From a virus, in the IMG/VR virus record IMGVR_UViG_3300042430_000414, positions 1 to 28,915 of that record: a stretch of 28,915 nt of DNA; one strand, given 5' to 3'. Positions 13,119-21,763 of the stretch are shown piece by piece; within the stretch, counting starts at the first letter, position 1; each line of letters begins with the position of its first letter. The notes beneath the pieces were generated by a model. It saw nothing but the letters and a program-made list of their open reading frames with translations. It searched no databases and was not told the origin of the DNA. The position numbers were made by a program, and so were the translations under genes.

Positions 13119-13147
13119 TAAAATAAAGGGGGAAACTAATCCCCCTT
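13119..13147 (-). terminator. Intrinsic terminator after the major capsid gene
   Basis: A 7-bp GC-rich stem (13126-13132 with 13141-13147, AAGGGGG/CCCCCTT), 8-nt loop, followed on the minus strand by TATTTT. It lies 10 nt after the capsid stop codon and within 20 nt of the next ATG, so it may also shape the leader of the tube gene. Confidence 0.75.
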
Positions 13148-13156
13148 AGTTACTTC

Positions 13157-14176
13157 TTATCCTCCGTAAAGTACTCCTTTTGTAGCTTGACCTACATTCG
13201 CTGCCAATGTGTAGATTGAACGTACAAATTGAACATCGCCATCGTTAACCAATTTACCTACTTCAAATCTGTTTACATCGTCAAGTAAATCTGTATTCCA
13301 AGATACTGCCGCTTTTCTTTGAGCGTAAGCCATCAAAGCATTTGGAGCAGGAACGAACAACAATTCAATTCCGTTGTAAAACACTTGAGAATTGTTAAAG
13401 TTATCTCCAGTTATTACAAAGTTGATTTGTTGAGCAGCACCAACCGCATTGTTAGCGTTGTAGCATAATTGCTTCCAAGAACGTGGGCAATAGATAACTG
13501 TTGGAGAAACTGTATCGAGTAAGTTTTCCGCTGGTATTGCAGCAAAGATTTTACCAACTTCCGCAGCGATGTTCGCAGCAGTTACAGTTGTTCCAGTTAC
13601 TTTGATATAACCACCAATTGCAGCGTTATCATAAAGTACTTTTGCAAATACTCCATCAACAAGTCCAGCAGTTAAAGCAGCAACCGCAGTTTGTGTTGCA
13701 GCAGTCATCGAACCTTGTGCAGATCCCGGAGTTAATGCAGCGATTGCAGTTTTTGTTCCGCTTGTAATACCACCCCAAAAAATGTTTTCTGCATCTTGTG
13801 AAACGTTTGGTCCAACCATTGCCAAAACAGTTGAAGCGAACTCGCTTGATTCAATGTTGAACGCTCCCGGATTCATTGAACGGTTAAATCTAGATGAACG
13901 TAAAGCCTCTTGTAAGAATGTTTGCTTGTACTCTAGTTTTGTAGGTGTAATTGTACGGTCTGTAATGTTAATACTTCCGCTTGAACTCAAAGCACTACCT
14001 GTGTATAGTTGTGCAGTTACGTCAACTCCAGCCTCTGTAAAGATTGTACCGGCTTTGATGTTGTCGTTAAATGTTACGTATCCATCGCTAATAGTTTTAT
14101 TTGCGAATAATACTTCCTCAAGGATTGGTTCTACTGCAACCCCTCTAATGTCTACTGGTGTATAGCTTATTGCCAT
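13157..14176 (-). CDS. Major capsid protein (HK97-like fold inferred)
   Basis: 339 residues, a normal size for an HK97-type subunit without a long scaffold domain. Supporting traits: an N-terminal arm (MAISYTPVDIRGVAVEPILE), a segment LEYKQTFLQEALRSSRFN as in related shells, an alanine-rich helical region (TAIAALTPG and TAVAALTAG, about 142-172, an internal near-repeat), and a beta-rich C-terminal half ending in VQFVRSIYTLAANVGQATKG. It follows the protease/scaffold gene, the usual partner order, and precedes a terminator. Codon choice and lack of overlaps suggest high expression. The identification rests on context and general resemblance. Confidence 0.8.
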   Translation of the reverse strand: MAISYTPVDIRGVAVEPILEEVLFANKTISDGYVTFNDNIKAGTIFTEAGVDVTAQLYTGSALSSSGSINITDRTITPTKLEYKQTFLQEALRSSRFNRSMNPGAFNIESSEFASTVLAMVGPNVSQDAENIFWGGITSGTKTAIAALTPGSAQGSMTAATQTAVAALTAGLVDGVFAKVLYDNAAIGGYIKVTGTTVTAANIAAEVGKIFAAIPAENLLDTVSPTVIYCPRSWKQLCYNANNAVGAAQQINFVITGDNFNNSQVFYNGIELLFVPAPNALMAYAQRKAAVSWNTDLLDDVNRFEVGKLVNDGDVQFVRSIYTLAANVGQATKGVLYGG

Positions 14177-14195
14177 TTTTTTTAGTTTTTAGTTG

Positions 14196-15287
14196 TTATT
14201 TTAATTGTTTTTTGATTTCTCTGTGTCGTTCCAAAGCTGTCATTGCCTCGAAAGGTTTTGCATCTTTAACTTCTGGTTTTGCTTTTGTGCTTGCGCTTAA
14301 TTGAATTTCTTTTGCCTCTGAAATTTCCGCTTTCAATTCAACTTTAAGATCGTTCATTTGCTTAGCCACTTCGCTAGACAAATTCATTACGATTGTTTTG
14401 ATTAACGCCTCAAATTTTCCATCGTTACTCATTTCCACTTCTTCAGCTTCCATTTCCTTAACTTTAATTTCTGCGATAATTCCCGCTTCCGTAATTATCA
14501 AGATGTTGCCATCTTCCAATTCGTGTTCGCCAACTGGTGCAGGAGTAGTCGTGCCATCTTCGGCTACAATAACAACCTCTTGTCCAGCTTCAAAACTCTC
14601 TGCCTCTAAAACTGTAACGCCATCGCTAAGTCTCATTTGGGCTAGTTTTACATCCACCACTTCGGGTGCTGGGTTATCGCTCGATAATTTTATCGCTGCA
14701 AACCCCTCTTTAATTGCATTTGCAATCGCTTCTAGATTCATATAGTTAGTATTTAAATTAATTTTCTCTAATCCGAATTTTGTACCATCGATTGAAAAGC
14801 CTTTTACCTTTCCCGTTTTGATATAATCGTTCCAAACCTCGTCGTTATTTATTTTCTGCATTCCGTACAAAGTTCCAATCGGGTGCTTAAATCCATACAA
14901 AACCGACTTATCGTGTACTTCATCCTCCTTTATCCACGTTTCGGTAAAGGTTACATCTTCAATAAATTTACCATCGTGTTCGATAGTTGAATTATTTTGA
15001 AATCCGTTTTTGATGAACTTTTCGTGAATTTCTGCAATCGTTTCCGCTTCAAACATAATATTGAAAGGCTCCCCTCCATCGGGATCGTTTCTTAATATTA
15101 GTTGGTTTGGAATTAAAACCGCTCCTACAACTATCCTTTTCTCCTCATTTGCGGTTGCAAGTTGTATATCTGTTTGCTCTGCACTAAGTGAAATAAAAAG
15201 TTCTTTTGTGGCTGGATCATCCACTAAAGAAATTGCGTAAATTCCGCTTTCGTCGTTTTCGTTTAATACTACCTTGTACGTTTGCAT
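14196..15287 (-). CDS. XkdF-type prohead protease fused to scaffold-like region
   Basis: 363 residues. Residues 1-175 match the XkdF/peptidase S78-type serine protease: FKHPIGTLYGMQKINNDEVW and KVKGFSIDG, with likely catalytic His104 (STIEHDGK) and Ser165 (GFSID). Residues 183-363 are acidic and helical with long coiled-coil character (VAKQMNDLKVELKAEISEAK), like capsid scaffolds, and end in ALERHREIKKQLK. The joint has an ATG (Met183, 14741) after an A/T-rich stretch, so a separate scaffold could be made from the same gene, as in lambda C/Nu3. Role: assembly of the capsid precursor and its cleavage. The ATG at 15287 carries the shared AGTCTTA leader. Confidence 0.8.
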   Translation of the reverse strand: MQTYKVVLNENDESGIYAISLVDDPATKELFISLSAEQTDIQLATANEEKRIVVGAVLIPNQLILRNDPDGGEPFNIMFEAETIAEIHEKFIKNGFQNNSTIEHDGKFIEDVTFTETWIKEDEVHDKSVLYGFKHPIGTLYGMQKINNDEVWNDYIKTGKVKGFSIDGTKFGLEKINLNTNYMNLEAIANAIKEGFAAIKLSSDNPAPEVVDVKLAQMRLSDGVTVLEAESFEAGQEVVIVAEDGTTTPAPVGEHELEDGNILIITEAGIIAEIKVKEMEAEEVEMSNDGKFEALIKTIVMNLSSEVAKQMNDLKVELKAEISEAKEIQLSASTKAKPEVKDAKPFEAMTALERHREIKKQLK

Positions 15288-15317
15288 ATCTTTAAGACTG
15301 AATTAAATTTGTTTGTT
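15288..15317 (-). promoter_or_regulatory. Shared late-gene leader, copy 2 (diverged)
   Basis: The 31 nt ending at the ATG match the tail chaperone leader at 22 of 31 positions when aligned without gaps; CAAA at the far end and AGTCTTA seven to thirteen bases before ATG are conserved. The spacing is identical in all three copies. Confidence 0.4.
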
Positions 15318-15326
15318 ATAAACTTT

Positions 15327-17189
15327 TTATCCTAGTGATGCGTTTCGGATAATGTTGCGATCGAGTGATTGACCGCTTGTAACGTCTTGCGCTACAACGT
15401 AAGTTTTAACGGGTGCATTCTCATTCGTTGCCATTATACCCGCTAATTGATTCACTCCGCTATTTCCAACCACGTTAAATTGTGGTGCCGCTCCGCCTCC
15501 TGCACCTGCTCCACTCATCGATGGTGCAGCACCTCCGCCACCGCCTCCCGGTACTTTTACAGAAATAATATCTTTAACCGCTTTCAATCCAGTTGCCGCA
15601 ATTAACGCCACGTTTGCAATTTTTAAACCTATCTCAAAAGGTGTAACTGTTTTGGTTGCTAACTCCGCAGTAATACCCTGATAAGTGTTGATTGTTGCCG
15701 CTGCTATTGACATTGCCTTTCCTGCTGCTGTATTTTTTCCAAGTAGGTCTGCTCCTTTTGAAAGTACGCCTGCGGTTTTATCCATTAAAGCAACTTTTGC
15801 AGCAGCTTCTTTTTTTGCTAACTCTACTGCTGTTTCTGCATTTGCTTTTTTGTTTTCAATATCGGCATTATCTAATGCTTTTTTATCTGTGTAAAATTTA
15901 GCATCTAGCAATAAAGTTGATTGATGCGCGGCTTCTAAAATTGCTCGTTCCTCATCATATTTTTTTTGTAACCTTTGAGCAGGAGTGAGCGCATTATCTT
16001 TTAGACCTTGTTGAATTTCATCTGCTTTCTTTTTAACCTCTGCCTCTTTGTCTAATCTGTTCTGCTCTAATTTATTTATTAAACCTTGCAATTCTTCGGC
16101 ATCTTTTAAATAATCTTCACGTTGTTTTTTACGCGCTTCCTTTTCCTTTTCTGCTTTTTTATCGGCTGCCTCTTTTGATTTTTCGTTTGCCTTTGTAGTT
16201 AAATCTGTTTGCTCTTGCGTTTCTGCAACCTTGTTATCAATTAGTAACTTTCTTCTATTGATTAATGCGGTTTTTGCCGCCTCGTTTGCATCGTTAAATT
16301 CTTTTAATGCGTTCTTTGCTAATGTCTTTTGAGATTCGCTCGCATCCTCTAAATTAGCAACTCGGATCGCTTCAATCGCAATCGCTCTCAAAGTTTGTGC
16401 ATTGGCTATTTTTTGTGCAACTTCTTGATTGGCTAACTCAACCGATAATTTTCTAATTTCATCCGCACTTTTGCCCGAAGCCTTTGCCATTTTAAGTTGT
16501 GCGTCTCTAGATAAATCCGCTTCGATTGTTGCATTTTTTTGCGCTTCAACTTGATTTTTTAATTCTTTGCCTAATGCCTTGTGCGCCTGCTCGGATCTTT
16601 TTGTTTCCTCTGAACTAGCTTGAAACATTTTTACAAGTGCATAACCGGCAGCGACTAAAGCAGTAACCGCAACCACAACCGCCCCGATTGGATTGGCTGC
16701 CATAACCGCATTAAATGCCGCTTGTAATACGGTGCTAACTCTTTGAACAATAGTGTAAGATTTTACTACTGCCCCCAACTGTTTGAAACTATCAACACTT
16801 TCTCCAATGGTTTGTAAACCTTGAGACAGAGCCATCGCTCCCTGCACTTTTAAAAGTGTCTTTTCAACTTCTTCAGACTCCGTACCTAACAACGCCATAC
16901 TTCCCTGCACAACCGCAAAACCGCCAGCAACTCCCGCAAGTGAAGCGGACAAAGATTTAAACTTTGCATCGGGATTAAACGCATCAGTTAAGGCTTTTGC
17001 ATCCGATATTCTGTCCTTTAATTCTCCCGCACGTTTTGCCGCTTGAATAGCCTCTTGACTTGTCGCTCCGAACTTTGCCGATAACTCCGCTACATCTGCC
17101 TGCGCTTGTCTTAATTGTGAGCGTAATGATCCGACCGCCTCGTCTGCGTTGCCTTGTACTTTTATATCAATAACCTTTTCTATTGCCAT
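15327..17189 (-). CDS. Tail tape measure protein
   Basis: 620 residues. The architecture fits a tape measure: N-terminal helical region (RSQLRQAQADVAELSAKFGA), a long Ala-rich hydrophobic segment (about 155-190, AANPIGAVVVAVTALVAAGY) likely membrane-active on infection, an extended lysine/glutamate coiled coil (about 330-480), a second hydrophobic part (about 500-545) and a glycine-rich tail (VPGGGGGGAAPSM). At about 0.15 nm per residue a tail near 90 nm would be expected. It lies after the tail-tip genes and before the protease, opposite to the usual order. The ATG overlaps the end of the 44-residue gene. Confidence 0.85.
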   Translation of the reverse strand: MAIEKVIDIKVQGNADEAVGSLRSQLRQAQADVAELSAKFGATSQEAIQAAKRAGELKDRISDAKALTDAFNPDAKFKSLSASLAGVAGGFAVVQGSMALLGTESEEVEKTLLKVQGAMALSQGLQTIGESVDSFKQLGAVVKSYTIVQRVSTVLQAAFNAVMAANPIGAVVVAVTALVAAGYALVKMFQASSEETKRSEQAHKALGKELKNQVEAQKNATIEADLSRDAQLKMAKASGKSADEIRKLSVELANQEVAQKIANAQTLRAIAIEAIRVANLEDASESQKTLAKNALKEFNDANEAAKTALINRRKLLIDNKVAETQEQTDLTTKANEKSKEAADKKAEKEKEARKKQREDYLKDAEELQGLINKLEQNRLDKEAEVKKKADEIQQGLKDNALTPAQRLQKKYDEERAILEAAHQSTLLLDAKFYTDKKALDNADIENKKANAETAVELAKKEAAAKVALMDKTAGVLSKGADLLGKNTAAGKAMSIAAATINTYQGITAELATKTVTPFEIGLKIANVALIAATGLKAVKDIISVKVPGGGGGGAAPSMSGAGAGGGAAPQFNVVGNSGVNQLAGIMATNENAPVKTYVVAQDVTSGQSLDRNIIRNASLG

Positions 17190-17314
17190 TTTGCCGCTTT
17201 TTTAAATAATTCCCAATTATTTGTATATTGATATTTCCCCTTTGCGGTTTCGATGATCTCGTTGCCTTTGTAGTCCTCTGCTATTTGTAGCATTTCTAGT
17301 ATTTGTTTAAGCAT
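17180..17314 (-). CDS. 44-residue protein between tail hub and tape measure
   Basis: The ATG overlaps the 3' end of the hub-like gene by 8 nt and the stop overlaps the tape measure start by 10 nt, so it is locked between two real genes. The peptide is helical and charged (MLKQILEMLQIAEDYKGNEI, then YTNNWELFKKAAKW). It may couple translation or serve as a small tail component. No family recognised. Confidence 0.7.
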   Translation of the reverse strand: MLKQILEMLQIAEDYKGNEIIETAKGKYQYTNNWELFKKAAKWQ

Positions 17315-19682
17315 ATTGTAAAACTGGTATTTGTATTGACCTATCAACTCCGTCTTTTGTAAATTCTATAACTATATTTCCAGTCCTATCTGCTGCGGTT
17401 GCATTTGCTGGAACTGAAACTATCAACAAACCATCTTGAAAAGTATCGTCTTGAAAATAACTTCCTGCTAAAAATCCAAATGATGCTTTAGCGTTCCAAA
17501 AGTCATCGTCATTTAGAAAAACCTGCACCTCGATTTCCTGCTCTGTATTATTTATAACTAAATTGTCAATATTTGTATTTCTTAACCCCAAATTATTATC
17601 TCTAAATTGGCGAAAATCGCTTAACAGTTCAAAGGTTGTTTCCTTTGTAGTTAAATCAACTGTCATCGTGTTAATTGTGTAGCGTTTATTTTTTAAAATA
17701 ATGCGGTCAAATAATTGAATACTATTGACTGTCGAAGTATTTAGCATCGCTTTTACCGTTACTTTTCGAGTTCTAATATTGTAAAGATTATCTACATAGT
17801 TCGAGTAGTAAGTATCATATAAACCTTTTGGCGGTGCTGCTTCTGTATTTACAACTCCAAATTCATTACTAAAATTTAAAGCGTACAAAAATGATTGGTC
17901 GGTTCCTGCGATTTCAATTTCATTTGTGAATCTTCTGTATGCGGATGAAGTAAAAAGCGAACCTCCAAAACTATATTTTATAGGTGTGTTTACTCCATCT
18001 ATTAATAATGGAATTCTACCATTAAAATACATTAAAATAGGTTTTGGCGTGTATGGTTGCTGGTCTTTATTCCATAAAGTTGAAGTGACAAAATTTGTAA
18101 CAGTTGAGCCAGTTGTAATTGGTGGAATATATCGCTCATACATAATATCCTCAAAAGGTAATTTAACATCGTAAACTTCTGTGCTTGAAATATTTTCGTT
18201 TTCATATTCTAAATCGCCATATTCTCGGTTAAAAAATCCACGAAAAGAATTGTTGATTATATTTTCAGACTTTTCATAAGCAAATTTAATCGACTTGAAT
18301 ATTCTAGGTTTACTGATTTGTTCTTCATCAGTTCCGCAGTATTCTGTTAAATCTAAAATTTTACCACGTTCAAAATAAACATCCATTGTAACAAATTCAA
18401 AAGAAGTTTCGCTTAATGGAATTATCATTAAATTGTGTGCTTTTATTATACCAATTAAAAACGCTTCTACTGTAATGTCTGGAACGTAGTTTTGTATGTT
18501 TAAAAGTGATGTTGTTGTTTGAGGTACATTTATGTAAGCAAATTGTTTTAATTGTCCGCCATTCCATCTTCTCAAATGTTCAATATTAGCGTTGAATGTC
18601 ATAGGTAAATCTGAATTTACAAAAAATGTAAATCTATGTGTTTGAAATTGACCGTTTATAATTGGCTCTTGATTTCTAGTTCTTGAAAAAAAACAGATAG
18701 GAACTAAACCAAATAAATTCTCGTACGTTTGTACTAAAACTCCATTGTCGAAAATTCTTACAGTATAAGATATTGTGGAGTCGGTGGGCGTTATTCTTAA
18801 ATAGGATTCAATTAAAGTTGTTCCGTTGGAATTATTAAAATTATTAAAAGTAAAGATATATTCATCGGTTGCCAAATCAACATAACCTATCGTTGAATTT
18901 TGAATCGGAAAAGCAATTTGAAAATTTAATTTAATTGGTTCCGATTTTACAGTAAATTCCTCTGCATTTTTTAGATACAACCATAACTTTTGAAATATAA
19001 TACTTTCTAAAAAAACTCCGCTAAAATTCAGGTTGTATTTTGTTTGAATAAACTCAAAAATTTTATAAACTGGAATTGCTGGAAATAAATCCCTTGCATC
19101 AATAGTTCCGCTTGTTGTTGTTATATCTGAACCGGTACTTGTTCCGCACTCAAACCGTCTGTTATTTGCAATTAAAGGTAAAGCTATATTAGTGCTTAAT
19201 GCGCTTAAACCAACTATAATCCCAGCTACATTTGCTTGAGTGTAATCAAAATTTAATTCGCTATAATCTAAACTGTTTAATTTATCCTCTTTGAAACTGT
19301 CTTTTAGTTGAGTTAAATTGCCAGTAAAATTGATAGTATAGCTTTCAATCATATTATCTTTTTTATCGGCTTTCTCTAACTGAAATTTACCAAACCTAAA
19401 GGGTATATCGTCAATCTCTATTCTACCAAAATATTTCTTGCGCTGGTCAAATCCATCACTAACTGAATTTTCATACCAATGCGAAAAGATTTTATTATTT
19501 ACTGCACTTGCTGGAACCGTAAACGATTTGGAATAGTCGGTAAATATTTTTCCTAAATCATTAAAGTTTTGAATTGATGATGTGATAGTAATTGTTTCAT
19601 CAGCAAATAACTCTATTCGTCTTGAAATTGGCGTTAAAACTCCGTCAATTAATTCATCGATATAAATGTAAATTCCTACCAT
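17307..19682 (-). CDS. Tail-tip (hub or Tal-like) protein
   Basis: 791 residues. The first 120 residues (RIELFADETITITSSIQNFN, DLGKIFTDYSKSFTVPAS, then KYFGRIEIDDIPFRFGK) follow a pattern I associate with large tail proteins of flavobacterial phages; the remainder is beta-rich with late segments SIQLFDRIILKNKRYTINTM and a C-terminal beta-sandwich (VSVPANATAADRTGNIVI) similar to BACON or Ig-like domains. It probably forms the baseplate hub or tail-tip complex that touches the cell surface. Coupled to the 361-residue protein upstream by TAATG and to the 44-residue gene downstream. Confidence 0.65.
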   Translation of the reverse strand: MVGIYIYIDELIDGVLTPISRRIELFADETITITSSIQNFNDLGKIFTDYSKSFTVPASAVNNKIFSHWYENSVSDGFDQRKKYFGRIEIDDIPFRFGKFQLEKADKKDNMIESYTINFTGNLTQLKDSFKEDKLNSLDYSELNFDYTQANVAGIIVGLSALSTNIALPLIANNRRFECGTSTGSDITTTSGTIDARDLFPAIPVYKIFEFIQTKYNLNFSGVFLESIIFQKLWLYLKNAEEFTVKSEPIKLNFQIAFPIQNSTIGYVDLATDEYIFTFNNFNNSNGTTLIESYLRITPTDSTISYTVRIFDNGVLVQTYENLFGLVPICFFSRTRNQEPIINGQFQTHRFTFFVNSDLPMTFNANIEHLRRWNGGQLKQFAYINVPQTTTSLLNIQNYVPDITVEAFLIGIIKAHNLMIIPLSETSFEFVTMDVYFERGKILDLTEYCGTDEEQISKPRIFKSIKFAYEKSENIINNSFRGFFNREYGDLEYENENISSTEVYDVKLPFEDIMYERYIPPITTGSTVTNFVTSTLWNKDQQPYTPKPILMYFNGRIPLLIDGVNTPIKYSFGGSLFTSSAYRRFTNEIEIAGTDQSFLYALNFSNEFGVVNTEAAPPKGLYDTYYSNYVDNLYNIRTRKVTVKAMLNTSTVNSIQLFDRIILKNKRYTINTMTVDLTTKETTFELLSDFRQFRDNNLGLRNTNIDNLVINNTEQEIEVQVFLNDDDFWNAKASFGFLAGSYFQDDTFQDGLLIVSVPANATAADRTGNIVIEFTKDGVDRSIQIPVLQYA

Positions 19683-20767
19683 TAGTCTACATCGTTTATT
19701 AAGTTAAACGAGTACTCAAAATTCATTTCGTAATTTATCATTTTATCCCTTAACCTTGTTTTCTTTTGCAAAGATTTGTCTTTTAATGTTGCTGGTTCGT
19801 TATCGAGTAAAATAGTTTCGCTAGTCATCAACTCCACAAGTAACTCGATTGTGTTTTCATCAACCCATCCAGTATTAAGTTTAACAGATTGCTTTAAATC
19901 AAAGTTAAACTCTTTGCGCTGCCCTCTTAATGGATTGTAATCTACTGCATCAGCTAATAAATTAAACCCTTTACTCTTTACTTCGTAGCTGTCTGTACGT
20001 GCTTTAAAGAATGTTAGATATTGCCAACCCCCTTTTGAGTTTATAAACGCGCATTTAATTGGTGTGTAAAGACAATCGTCTCCGTTTAAGAAGTAAATAA
20101 AAGGTTGTGCTGGAACACTTCCTGAAGTATCGTATCTCACTTGTACGCTATTGCCATTTTCAAGTCCAGCAGCTGCAGTTCGATAAGGAACTTTATACAT
20201 ATAAATTCCAGAGGTATAACCACTACCGATAACAACTACATTTTCAATAGTTGTACCCGCCAAATTTCTATATCTGTAAATTAAATCATACGTTCCAGTT
20301 GTAAAATCAATCAGTAAATTAAAATATTGGTCGTTATCTGAACGGTAAATATTTACATCGGGATTGGTTAATAAAACAACATCAGAAGTAATTGATTGAT
20401 TGTAACCGCCTTGATAATTGTTATATCCATTTACTGCAACAAACTCTTGTAATTCTAATTCAGTCCATTCATCGTTTATATCTACTTTCCAATATGTTGT
20501 AACTTCAACCTTGCGCCACATATTTGCATCTTCATCCGTTGGCGTGATTGCGCTCGGTGCTATATTCTCGATTTCATCTTTTATGTAAGGCGAAATATTA
20601 AACCAGCAATCTCGATTGACTGTATCGGGGATTTGCTTTTCTAGTGTTACTGTTTTAGTTGGTAACACTCCAGCAGGATCAATTATATCAACTACGCATT
20701 TAGTGTAAACCTGCGTGGCTTCATCAACTAGAATTTTATAAGGACTTCTGACAAATATTACTTCCAT
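19682..20767 (-). CDS. Tail-associated protein, distal tail-like
   Basis: 361 residues, beta-rich. The pattern PIKCAFINSKGGWQYLTFF, then EFNFDLKQSVKLNTGWVDEN and LLVELMTSETILLDN, is shared by tail proteins placed just before the hub gene in Bacteroidota siphophages; they may act as distal tail (Dit) adaptors, but direct homology was not shown here. It overlaps neighbours on both sides by TAATG, indicating equimolar or ordered synthesis with the tail-tip protein. Confidence 0.6.
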   Translation of the reverse strand: MEVIFVRSPYKILVDEATQVYTKCVVDIIDPAGVLPTKTVTLEKQIPDTVNRDCWFNISPYIKDEIENIAPSAITPTDEDANMWRKVEVTTYWKVDINDEWTELELQEFVAVNGYNNYQGGYNQSITSDVVLLTNPDVNIYRSDNDQYFNLLIDFTTGTYDLIYRYRNLAGTTIENVVVIGSGYTSGIYMYKVPYRTAAAGLENGNSVQVRYDTSGSVPAQPFIYFLNGDDCLYTPIKCAFINSKGGWQYLTFFKARTDSYEVKSKGFNLLADAVDYNPLRGQRKEFNFDLKQSVKLNTGWVDENTIELLVELMTSETILLDNEPATLKDKSLQKKTRLRDKMINYEMNFEYSFNLINDVD

Positions 20768-21312
20768 TATTTTATTTCTTTTAACGTGAATTTCAAAAAC
20801 GTTTCTAAATCCAAACCGTATTTCTCAACTATATTTTCATCCAAACTTTTGTAAGTCGTATCAAACGCCTCTCGGAAAAATTTTGTTTCTGGTGTACCCT
20901 TTAAGTATATACTTCGGCTTATCATACTAACCATTTGTTTACGACTCATAAATCGCCCATCTGCGCCCCTAGTTCCTGCCAATCCTTTGCGTACTACCCA
21001 GCTATCAATAGCAGTTCTTAAACCGCCCTTTTTACCCGTTCCGCTTCCAAACTTATAAGGGGAGTTCGGTGCTTTTGCACTAGATATTTTACCCTTAACT
21101 CCTTTATCTAAAAACTTCCAATAATCCTCCGCGTAAAAATCAAAAGCAATACTTCTAGCACTTTCTTTAGTTTCAAACCTTAACGAGTTGGTCAACTTGT
21201 TACTTGTATTGTGTGAACCGTATTTGCCTCCTTTCTTTAAGTTAGACTTCGCCCGATCAATAACAAGTTTCCCGAACTCGTTTAACGCTGCTTGTACATT
21301 ATCAATCTTCAC
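20767..21312 (-). CDS. HK97 gp10-like head-tail joining protein
   Basis: 181 residues. The segment DFYAEDYWKFLDKGVKGKIS with nearby SPYKFG is the typical signature of the gp10-like/minor tail family, in which a Y-W-x-F-x-D-x-G core packs in a small alpha/beta fold. The N-terminus is basic (RAKSNLKKGGKYGSH) and the C-terminus helical. It probably joins the connector and the tail or helps tail completion. It overlaps the upstream gene by 11 nt. Confidence 0.7.
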   Translation of the reverse strand: MKIDNVQAALNEFGKLVIDRAKSNLKKGGKYGSHNTSNKLTNSLRFETKESARSIAFDFYAEDYWKFLDKGVKGKISSAKAPNSPYKFGSGTGKKGGLRTAIDSWVVRKGLAGTRGADGRFMSRKQMVSMISRSIYLKGTPETKFFREAFDTTYKSLDENIVEKYGLDLETFLKFTLKEIK

Positions 21313-21763
21313 AACAAATACTCATTGCGTTGTTTGGAATTGAAAGCGTTAAATCTACTTTCCAACCATCTAACATATTTGTAAATTCTAAAAGGATCGG
21401 AGTTAAATCTGAAACGTTTTCGATTTCAATATCAAACTCGTTTCTCGTTAACTGCATTTTTGTTAAGGCATAATTTATAATGGCGTGGCAAGTATTCAAA
21501 TTGTCAATCTCGTTATCGTTGCCTAGAAACTTATTATTTGATTTTACCTTTGACACGTTTCGAATATCTAGCACCGCAATCTCAAACGTGAAAGTGTTAC
21601 TTTGTCCGGGTGCCGATGCATTCAAAATATTTATGTGAGCAAGTGGAAATATGTTTTTTTTGACGTTGTCGATTATATCGGTTCCCTGCGTGATCGTGTT
21701 CACAAAAGGTGCGCCTTTTATGCTATCTCGGATAAAGTTTAAACAAGTGTAGTATTGGTTCAT
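21302..21763 (-). CDS. Tail terminator-like protein
   Basis: 153 residues. Begins with a helix (YTCLNFIRDSIKGAPFVNTI) and has a conserved-looking NIFPLAHINI, then a beta-rich core (NTFTFEIAVLDIRNV) and GWKVDLTLSI near the end, finishing with an ICCED tip. This layout resembles tail terminator or completion proteins of siphophages in the position between the tail chaperone and gp10-like gene. The ATG overlaps the stop of the frameshifted chaperone reading frame (ATGA). Confidence 0.55.
   Translation of the reverse strand: MNQYYTCLNFIRDSIKGAPFVNTITQGTDIIDNVKKNIFPLAHINILNASAPGQSNTFTFEIAVLDIRNVSKVKSNNKFLGNDNEIDNLNTCHAIINYALTKMQLTRNEFDIEIENVSDLTPILLEFTNMLDGWKVDLTLSIPNNAMSICCED

Noticed and set aside
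13782-14165. 127-codon plus-strand frame inside the capsid gene
   Set aside because: Shadow of the capsid coding strand without promoter or coupling.
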